A DNA stretch of 5,194 nt, from NCBI GenBank assembly GCA_015661985.1, contig DQVB01000581.1, positions 1 through 5,194 on the forward strand. The letters are read 5' to 3'. Made by a program: the position numbers and the translations under genes. Source of the stretch: Planctomycetota bacterium. Its GTDB lineage: Bacteria > Planctomycetota > Planctomycetia > Pirellulales > Thermoguttaceae. Every line of letters starts with the position of its first letter. Position 1 is the first letter of the stretch. Of the stretch, positions 1-5,194 are shown piece after piece. Below the pieces are notes generated by a model. The model saw only the letters and a program-made list of their open reading frames with translations. It was not told the origin of the DNA and did no database searches.

Positions 1-17
1 CAGAGGCCGTTCAAAGT

Positions 18-515
18 TCAAAGCAGCAGATGCTCGAGGAGAAGAAAGAGCGGAGGGGCCGCCTTTTCAAAGGGCCGGATGAAGATCGGCCCTCGACCCC
101 TTCCGGCGGCGCCAGGTCCTGGAAGATCAACGGCAAGCATTAGGGCACCGGCGCCCCGATGTTTGTAGTCGCCGGCCGCAAAGCCCGCCGCCTTTGTGCC
201 CGTAATGGTCTCGAGCGTATCACAGCAGCGACCGTCGCACGGGCTGCCCGGCGCGTCCGGTGATTCCGGCCGGCCGTTGCGGCAACCGGCGCATCGGGTA
301 GCCTCGGGCCGGACCATGCCATCGCCACACGTCCACCGACACAGCGCGTGCGGCGCGCTTCCTATGACGATGCCGACGACGACCGCGGCTGCAGTCAGTA
401 GCCTGAGCGGCCGCGCCGCCGGGCGCCGTTCGTACACCGCCCGGCTACTGGCTGCGGTGCCGCGGCTTCGGCCGTGGGGCGTCTTTCGTGGCGGTCGTTT
501 TCGGTCCGGTTGCAT
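18..515 (-). CDS. Small cysteine-rich exported protein of unknown function, translationally coupled to the transporter
   Basis: I do not recognise a characterised family. The frame gives 165 residues from ATG 515. GTG 518 in the same frame would add one residue and overlap the transporter stop as GTGA; the AGGAG spacing favours the ATG, which shares one base with that stop. The N-terminus is long and Arg-rich (1-39), then a hydrophobic segment (about 37-52) is followed by small residues (GSAPHA, 52-57), suggesting a signal peptide or membrane anchor. There is no good lipobox before Cys59. Seven cysteines follow in a compact block: C59 and C63 (CRWTC), C75 and C78 (CAGC), and C93, C97, C98 (CDGRCC). 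They could bind metal or form disulfides. A Gly/Pro/Arg-rich stretch (131-148) precedes a hydrophobic end, APPLFLLLEHLLL. Its place directly behind a copper-type pump suggests a periplasmic accessory role, which is inference. A spurious frame is possible but less likely given the ribosome binding site and export signal. Confidence 0.65.
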   Translation of the reverse strand: MQPDRKRPPRKTPHGRSRGTAASSRAVYERRPAARPLRLLTAAAVVVGIVIGSAPHALCRWTCGDGMVRPEATRCAGCRNGRPESPDAPGSPCDGRCCDTLETITGTKAAGFAAGDYKHRGAGALMLAVDLPGPGAAGRGRGPIFIRPFEKAAPPLFLLLEHLLL

Positions 516-3500
516 CACGAGGGCTCCTGAGATGAACCGTCCGCGTGTTCAGCGAAGCGGGGATCTTGGATGCCCAGTTTCAGTTTCCATTCCTGAACCG
601 AGCAGTACAGTACGGGCACGATGAGCATGGTCATCACTTCGATGAGCATGCCTCCGAAACTGGGGATGGCCATGGGGACCATGATATCCGAGCCCCGGCC
701 GGTGGACGTGAGCACGGGGATCAGGGCCAGGATGGTGGTGGCGGTGGTCATCAGGCACGGTCGCACGCGGCGGAGCCCGGCTGCCAGCGTGGCCCGGCGG
801 GCTTCCTCGCTGGTGGTGATCTTCCGCCGGATGAAGCTCTGATCCAGATAAGTGGTGATCACCACACCGTCATCCGAGGCGATACCGAACAGCGCCAGGA
901 ACCCCACCCAGATGGCGATGCTCAGATTGATCGGATGGATCTGGAACAGGTCCTGCATGTTCGTGCCGAAGACGTGGAAGTTCAAAAACCACGGCTGGCC
1001 GTAGAGCCAGATCATCAAGAAGCCGCCCGCCCAGGCAACCACGATGCCGCTGAACACCATGGCGGTGGTGATGACCGAACGGAATTGGAAGTAGAGGATC
1101 AGGAAGATGGTGAACAGGGCCAGCGGGAGGACGATGCTCAGTGTCTTCTGGGCGCGGAGCTGGTTCTCGTAGTTGCCCGCGAAGATATAGCTCACGCCCG
1201 GCGGCAGGATGAGCTCTCCGCCGGCGATCTTCTCCTCCAAATACCGCTGGCAATCCTCCACCACGTCCACTTCAGCGTGCCCCGGTTTCATGTCGAACAG
1301 CACGTAACCGACCAGGAACGTATCTTCGCTCTTGATCACCTGGGGACCGCGCACGTAGCGGATATCGCCCACTTGGGCCAAGGGGATCTGTGAGCCGTCT
1401 TTGGCCGTGACCAGGATCCGTTCCATCTTTTCGATGCTGTCGCGGAGTCCCCGCAGGTAGCGCACTCGCACCGGATAGCGCTCGCGCCCTTCCACCGTCG
1501 TGGTGATCCGCCGGCCCCCGATGGCCACTTCCACGACGTCCTGCACGTCGCGGATCGTCAGCCCATAGCGGGCGATCCGTTTGCGGTCGAAATCGATTTC
1601 CAGATAGGGCTTGCCCACGATCCGATCGGCGATCACGGTGGCCGGTTCCACCGAGGGGACCTCTTTGAGGAAGCGTTCGATCTCCAGGCAAACGCGTTCG
1701 ATGGTCTCCAGGTCGGGGCCTTTCACCTTGACCCCCATGGGGGCTCGCATCCCGCTTTGGAGCATGACGATGCGGGCCGCGATGGGCTGCAGCTTGGGCG
1801 CTGACGTGGTGCCCGGGAGCCGCGCCGCCCGGACGATCTCCTTCCAGATGTCGTCGGCCGAGCGGATGTGGTCCCGCCACTGCCGGTACGGCCGGCCGCC
1901 CGGGTCGGGGATCAGGTTACCCTGCTCGTCCCGCACGAACTCGCCCTTCTCTTCGTCGTAGCGGAAATTCACGCGGTGGCCGCCCTTGTCGGTGATGTAC
2001 TCCGGCTTGTAGTTGATCACCGTCTCGATCATGGAAACCGGCGCCGGGTCCAGCGGGCTTTCCACGCGGCCCAGCTTGCCCACCACCAGCTCCACCTCGG
2101 GGATCGCCATCAACCGCTTGTCCTGCAACCGCAACACATCCAGCACCTGGCCGATCGAGGCGTGGGGCATCGTGGTGGGCATGTAGAGGAACGAGCCTTC
2201 GTCCAAGGGGGGCATGAATTCCTTGCCCAAGCCCGGGAAGGTCGCTGACAGGGTGGACCAGGGCTTCGACCCGCGGATCGCCTCCGGCGCGATGCCCACC
2301 CGCCCGGCCGCCCAGGGCACGAACCCGAACACCCGATCGAAGCCCAGCCACACTGAGCCGCCGGCCAACACAATCACCAAGGGGATGGACAGGAACAGGG
2401 CTTTGTGGTCCAAAGCCCAGCGGAGCACCGGGGCGTACAGGTATCGCTGGAAGATCTGGAAGGAACCCAGCAACCCCCCGATCAGTCCGCCCACGAAGAT
2501 AAAATTCCGCAGCAGTCCCTTCTCCGGCCCCAGGGGCAGCCAGTGGTTGGTCAGCAGTATGCCCACCAGCACCACGGCCGTGGTGCTGGCCACCCACGGC
2601 CCGAAGCGGCGCACCCGGGCAGGGATGTACGGTTCGGCCAGGTAATAGGCGCCCACGGCGGCCATGATGAGCCCGGCCCACCAGACCAGCCAGCCGGCAA
2701 TGGCCAATCCGGCCACCACCACCCCCACCAGGAATCCCCGCTTCAGCTTCTCGCTCTTCAACCGCCCGGCGAACAGGACGTGGGCCGCCGGTGGAATGAC
2801 CATCAGCGCCACAATCACGGAAGCGGCCAGGGCAAACGTCTTGGTGAAGGCCAGCGGTTTGAACAGCTTGCCCTCGGCGCCGATCATCGTGAACACAGGA
2901 AGAAAACTGATGATCGTCGTCGCTACGGCGGTCAATACAGCACTGCCCACTTCGCTGGAGGCGCGGAAAACCACTTCCAGCCGGTTCTCCTGCGGGTCGG
3001 CCTCGTCCAGATGTTTCAAAATGTTTTCGCTCAGGATTACCCCCATGTCGACCATCGTGCCGATGGCGATGGCGATGCCCGAAAGGGCCACGATGTTGGC
3101 GTCCACCCCAAAGGTCCTCATGGCGATGAAGCACATGAGCACCGCCAGGGGCAACAGCGCGCTGATCAAAAGCGAGCTGCGCAGATGCATCACGGAGACA
3201 ATGATCACGATCACCGTGACCAGGATTTCCTCCACCAGAGCGGTATTCAGGGTGCCCAGGGTTTCGTAGATCAGACCGGTGCGGTCGTAGAAGGGCACCA
3301 CGGTCACCTGGCTGGTGGTCACCCAACTCGGCCATTCCTCGCGCGGGTGGGAACGCAGCCACCGCACCCACGCCTTGTGGTTCAGCTCGGTGCCGTCGTA
3401 AGCGGCGAAATCGTGGGCCTCGGCGAAGGACATCACCTCGTCGCGGGTGACGCGCCGATAATCCACCACGGCCCGTGTGGGCAGCCCGGGGGCGATCTGG

Positions 3501-4501
3501 TCGATCACCCGTTTCACGTTCTTGATCGCCTCCAGCGGGTTGTAGCCGTAACGGACCACCACCACGCCCCCCACCGCATCGGCGCCCCCCTTGTCCAACG
3601 CCCCGCGGCGTAGTGCCGGTCCCATCGTCACGCGGCCGATGTCTTTCACATAGATGGGCACTTCGTCGTTGACCGCCACGACCGTGTACTCGAGGTCCTC
3701 CACACTCTCGACGAACCCCAGCCCCCGGACGAAATACTCCACCTTGTTCAGCTCGATCGTCCGTGCCCCCACGTCGATGTTCGATTTGCGCACCGCCCGG
3801 AAGATGTCCTCCAGACTGACGCGGGCGGCGCGCATGGCGTCCGGGTCCACGTCGATCTGGTATTCGCGTACAAAACCGCCCACGGAAGCCACCTCGCTGA
3901 TGCCCTGGGCTCCGAGCAGGTAGTAGCGGACGTACCAGTCCTGGACGGTGCGCAGTTCGTCCAGATCCCAGCCGCCTGTGGGACGGCCGTCCGGGTCGCG
4001 CCCTTCCAGGGTGTACCAGTAGATCTGCCCCAGCGGCGTGGCATCAGGCCCCAGGGCCGGCTGTACCCCTTCCGGGAGCGTGCCGGCCGGAAGGCTGTTC
4101 AGCTTCTCCAGCACGCGCGTGCGTGACCAGTAAAACTCCACGTCCTCGTTGAAAATCACATAGATCGAAGAGAACCCGAAGAACGACGAACTGCGGATCG
4201 TCTTCACCCCGGGAACGCCCAGCAGGGCCACCGTGAGCGGATAGGTGATCTGGTCCTCCACGTCCTGCGGCGAGCGGCCCTGCCATTCGGTAAACACGAT
4301 CTGCTGGTTTTCGCCGATGTCTGGAATGGCGTCCGTGGGAACCGGACTGCGGGGCAGCCCCCAAAGGTCCCAGTCAAAAGGGGCTACCATCGCGCCCCAG
4401 AGGATGACGGCCAACACCAGCAGGACCACGACCAGCTTGTTCTCCAGGCACAAGCGGATCAGTTTGTCCAGCGGTGAACGTTTTTCCGTGTCAGTACTCA
4501 T
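515..4501 (-). CDS. cusA: CusA-like heavy-metal efflux RND transporter (HME-RND inner-membrane permease), enlarged form
   Basis: This is a proton-driven inner-membrane pump that exports metal ions, probably Cu(I)/Ag(I), through a tripartite complex. It has 1328 residues against about 1047 in E. coli CusA. TM1 is at about 21-40, followed by PTDAIPDIGENQQIVF (55-70) and LGPDATPLG (150-158), both typical of CusA/CzcA proteins. The TM4 motif GIAIAIGTMVD ends at Asp485, matching E. coli Asp405. The three periplasmic metal-binding methionines are kept as M774 (LYMPTT), M824 with E826 (SMIET) and M913 (VMLQSG), equivalent to M573, M623/E625 and M672. Asp1210 replaces the relay glutamate E939, and Cys1249 replaces K984. 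Net insertions lie at about 343-398 (periplasmic), 583-682 (extra membrane segments), 722-757, 835-875 and 1169-1191. ATG 4501 is the first usable start after an in-frame TGA at 4541-4543. Only a weak GGG precedes it, not a strong Shine-Dalgarno. The gene symbol reflects CusA-type ligands, not proven orthology. Confidence 0.95.
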   Translation of the reverse strand: MSTDTEKRSPLDKLIRLCLENKLVVVLLVLAVILWGAMVAPFDWDLWGLPRSPVPTDAIPDIGENQQIVFTEWQGRSPQDVEDQITYPLTVALLGVPGVKTIRSSSFFGFSSIYVIFNEDVEFYWSRTRVLEKLNSLPAGTLPEGVQPALGPDATPLGQIYWYTLEGRDPDGRPTGGWDLDELRTVQDWYVRYYLLGAQGISEVASVGGFVREYQIDVDPDAMRAARVSLEDIFRAVRKSNIDVGARTIELNKVEYFVRGLGFVESVEDLEYTVVAVNDEVPIYVKDIGRVTMGPALRRGALDKGGADAVGGVVVVRYGYNPLEAIKNVKRVIDQIAPGLPTRAVVDYRRVTRDEVMSFAEAHDFAAYDGTELNHKAWVRWLRSHPREEWPSWVTTSQVTVVPFYDRTGLIYETLGTLNTALVEEILVTVIVIIVSVMHLRSSLLISALLPLAVLMCFIAMRTFGVDANIVALSGIAIAIGTMVDMGVILSENILKHLDEADPQENRLEVVFRASSEVGSAVLTAVATTIISFLPVFTMIGAEGKLFKPLAFTKTFALAASVIVALMVIPPAAHVLFAGRLKSEKLKRGFLVGVVVAGLAIAGWLVWWAGLIMAAVGAYYLAEPYIPARVRRFGPWVASTTAVVLVGILLTNHWLPLGPEKGLLRNFIFVGGLIGGLLGSFQIFQRYLYAPVLRWALDHKALFLSIPLVIVLAGGSVWLGFDRVFGFVPWAAGRVGIAPEAIRGSKPWSTLSATFPGLGKEFMPPLDEGSFLYMPTTMPHASIGQVLDVLRLQDKRLMAIPEVELVVGKLGRVESPLDPAPVSMIETVINYKPEYITDKGGHRVNFRYDEEKGEFVRDEQGNLIPDPGGRPYRQWRDHIRSADDIWKEIVRAARLPGTTSAPKLQPIAARIVMLQSGMRAPMGVKVKGPDLETIERVCLEIERFLKEVPSVEPATVIADRIVGKPYLEIDFDRKRIARYGLTIRDVQDVVEVAIGGRRITTTVEGRERYPVRVRYLRGLRDSIEKMERILVTAKDGSQIPLAQVGDIRYVRGPQVIKSEDTFLVGYVLFDMKPGHAEVDVVEDCQRYLEEKIAGGELILPPGVSYIFAGNYENQLRAQKTLSIVLPLALFTIFLILYFQFRSVITTAMVFSGIVVAWAGGFLMIWLYGQPWFLNFHVFGTNMQDLFQIHPINLSIAIWVGFLALFGIASDDGVVITTYLDQSFIRRKITTSEEARRATLAAGLRRVRPCLMTTATTILALIPVLTSTGRGSDIMVPMAIPSFGGMLIEVMTMLIVPVLYCSVQEWKLKLGIQDPRFAEHADGSSQEPS
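524..528 (-). promoter_or_regulatory. Ribosome binding site of the small exported protein, inside the transporter's last codons
   Basis: The minus strand reads AGGAG here, within the final transporter codons for Gln-Glu. It lies eight bases before the ATG at 515 and five before the GTG at 518. The eight-base spacing favours the ATG. The position suggests that translation of the small gene is coupled to termination of the transporter. Confidence 0.7.
2566..2589. repeat. 24-base perfect palindrome inside the transporter gene
   Basis: The arm CCAGCACCACGG is followed directly by its exact reverse complement, with no spacer. It encodes residues 638-646 (ASTTAVVLV), within one of the extra membrane segments. 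GC-rich codons for Ala, Thr and Val favour such symmetry, so it may be a coding by-product. Confidence 0.7.
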
Positions 4502-4530
4502 AGCGACCCGGTGTCTATCTGGGGCGGGCC

Positions 4531-4553
4531 ACCTGGCACGTCACCCGCCAGGT
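4531..4553 (-). repeat. Seven-pair hairpin 29 bases upstream of the transporter start
   Basis: ACCTGGC (4531-4537) and GCCAGGT (4547-4553) form a perfect seven-pair stem with a nine-base loop. No T-run follows on the minus strand, so it is unlikely to be a terminator. It lies close enough to the transporter start to affect translation initiation or mRNA stability, but this is inferred from position only. Confidence 0.45.
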
Positions 4554-4578
4554 TTCGCGCACTGCAAACAATGGGAGA

Positions 4579-4618
4579 GCGCCGCTTTCGTAGCTCGGCT
4601 CTCCGAGTGGAGCGGCGC
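4579..4618. repeat. Imperfect 40-base inverted repeat with nested hairpin
   Basis: The outer arms GCGCCGCT (4579-4586) and AGCGGCGC (4611-4618) are perfectly complementary. Inside lies a second hairpin, CTCGG (4594-4598) with CCGAG (4603-4607) around a CTCT loop. A competing pairing exists between GGAGAGC (4574-4580) and GCTCTCC (4598-4604). It shares bases with both stems, so the two folds exclude each other. The compact nested shape resembles dispersed REP-like palindromes, but only one copy is in the window. Confidence 0.5.
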
Positions 4619-4639
4619 CGGCTTGCCGCGGCAGCGGAA

Positions 4640-4659
4640 CCCGGTTCAGGAGAACCAGG
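4640..4659 (-). repeat. Eight-pair hairpin with UCCU tetraloop
   Basis: On the minus strand the arms are CCUGGUUC and GAACCGGG around a UCCU loop. All eight pairs form, counting one U-G wobble at the third pair. No U-run follows, so this is not an intrinsic terminator. The loop could pair with an AGGA-type Shine-Dalgarno core, but that is speculation. Confidence 0.5.
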
Positions 4660-4747
4660 CTGCGACGCTCTGCGCCGTTGTGTTGAAGTGCTATCATCGA
4701 AACAGGCTACCGGCGGCATTGGCGACAAAGTGGCGATGTCCAAACAA

Positions 4748-5194
4748 TCATTTGCGTGTCTCGTCGGCCGTTTTTTCAGCTTGCGGCGCAGGGGCTGCGC
4801 CCGAAGGCTCCTCGATCGGCGTGACGCGGTCGGTACATGACCGCATGCTCGAGCCGAAATATGGATTGGCCGCTTCCTTTTTGTCCTGGAGCCAGACCGC
4901 ACCCCGCCCCTGAAAGGCCATGGGGCAGTGCAGTTGGTACACCCTCCCCGCTTCATCCCGGCCGAAGGTCTCCAGCAGCACGCTCATCTGGTCAGACAAC
5001 AGAGCGAAAGCCATCCGCAATTGCCCGATGTCCGTCGCCCCGGCCATCTGTTCGAGGATGCGGGCCAGGTTTGCCTGTTCCCTTTCCCACCGGGCGTGCT
5101 TGATCGGGGGCTGGCCCTGGGCGGCGGCCACCAGGTCCGCGGCTGCCTTGCGCGCCCGGGCGAAGTCATCGTCGGCCAGCGCTTGCGCCAGAGG
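4748..5194 (-). CDS. C-terminal part of a DUF3347-domain protein, probably a CusB-like RND periplasmic adaptor (5' end outside window)
   Basis: The reading frame is open from the window edge to a TGA at 4748-4750, giving 148 visible residues. The start lies outside the window. The GTG at 5131 is an internal valine, because the residues before it (PLAQALADDDFARARKAAADL) continue the same helical domain. The visible part matches the DUF3347 pattern: a helical segment at about residues 1-75, then LHCPMAF (88-94), a conserved WLQ (101-103), NPYFG (110-114) and SMRSC (116-120). His89, Cys90, Met92, Met117 and Cys120 are plausible soft-metal ligands. A low-complexity Pro/Ala/Glu tail follows from about residue 124. 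In several phyla this domain sits at the C-terminus of periplasmic adaptors that link an HME-RND pump to an outer-membrane channel. The CusA-like gene downstream on the same strand fits that role. The adaptor identity is inferred, since no hairpin, lipoyl or barrel domain is visible; a stand-alone DUF3347 protein is the alternative. Confidence 0.82.
   Translation of the reverse strand, partial: PLAQALADDDFARARKAAADLVAAAQGQPPIKHARWEREQANLARILEQMAGATDIGQLRMAFALLSDQMSVLLETFGRDEAGRVYQLHCPMAFQGRGAVWLQDKKEAANPYFGSSMRSCTDRVTPIEEPSGAAPAPQAEKTADETRK

Larger units (their letters stand above)
4502..4747. other. 246-base intergenic region rich in inverted repeats
   Basis: This gap separates the DUF3347 gene stop from the transporter start, both on the minus strand. 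I see no convincing gene, terminator or promoter in it. Short open frames exist, for example a 60-codon one at 4515-4697 (minus), but that frame has no Shine-Dalgarno sequence and no recognisable protein pattern. The region does hold several inverted repeats: 4531-4553, 4579-4618 with a nested hairpin at 4594-4607, a perfect 10-base palindrome at 4624-4633, and 4640-4659. This spacing is long for neighbouring subunits of one pump. The structures could be a dispersed palindromic repeat, an mRNA processing element, or a leader controlling the transporter. Confidence 0.6.

Noticed and set aside
10..23. Tandem TTCAAAG TTCAAAG at the end of the small gene
   Set aside because: There are only two short copies, overlapping a stop codon at the window edge; too little to call a repeat or a site.
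339..356. Possible lipoprotein signal before Cys59 of the small protein (HALC)
   Set aside because: The residues before the cysteine (His-Ala-Leu) do not fit the usual lipobox, which needs Leu/Val/Ile at -3 and Ala/Gly/Ser at -1.
545..1393. 282-codon plus-strand frame antisense to the transporter C-terminus
   Set aside because: The product is His/Asp/Gln-rich with no recognisable domain, as expected for the reverse of RND coding sequence.
1732..1743. 12-base palindrome CCCCCATGGGGG
   Set aside because: It encodes conserved Pro-Met-Gly in the transporter and is short enough to be explained by codon choice.
1917..3371. 484-codon minus-strand frame within the transporter
   Set aside because: It overlaps the transporter in another frame and is a low-complexity Gly/Arg/Ala shadow. 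The transporter frame carries all conserved motifs.
2405..3613. 402-codon open frame on the plus strand
   Set aside because: It lies wholly antisense to the conserved transporter. Its product is a His/Gln/Gly-rich shadow of GC-rich codons with no family pattern.
4515..4697. 60-codon minus-strand frame in the intergenic gap
   Set aside because: No Shine-Dalgarno precedes its ATG, it is built over the inverted repeats, and the protein shows no motif or export signal.
4498..4956. 152-codon minus-strand frame spanning the gap and the DUF3347 gene end
   Set aside because: It overlaps the better-supported DUF3347 frame, and its product is an Arg/Ser-rich shadow.

Overview
The window is GC-rich and reads entirely on the minus strand. 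It holds part of a heavy-metal export operon. In transcription order (right to left) there are three genes: the C-terminal end of a gene carrying a DUF3347-type metal-binding domain (4748-5194, cut by the window edge), a very long CusA-like HME-RND transporter (515-4501), and a short cysteine-rich exported protein (18-515) whose start overlaps the transporter stop. The DUF3347 tail is probably the end of a CusB-like periplasmic adaptor. No outer-membrane CusC/TolC partner is visible; it may lie beyond the right edge.

From memory of the families, the enlarged CusA-like protein and the DUF3347 tail suit Planctomycetota or a related group such as Verrucomicrobiota. The window has no taxonomic marker, so this is inference.

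The transporter keeps the three periplasmic methionines that bind Cu(I)/Ag(I) in E. coli CusA (here M774, M824, M913), so copper or silver is the likeliest substrate. It is about 280 residues longer than E. coli CusA. The extra length is spread over several insertions, including one of about 92 residues between TM6 and TM7 that appears to add about four membrane segments. Most of the transmembrane methionine pairs described for E. coli CusA are replaced, and the lysine of the proton-relay triad is a cysteine.

The 246-base gap between the two larger genes (4502-4747) holds no convincing gene but is dense in inverted repeats. The small downstream gene has a good ribosome binding site inside the last transporter codons and looks translationally coupled. 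It encodes a hydrophobic export segment, seven cysteines and a hydrophobic C-terminal tail. It is the best candidate here for an undescribed component. No tRNA, rRNA, CRISPR array, insertion sequence or clear intrinsic terminator was seen.
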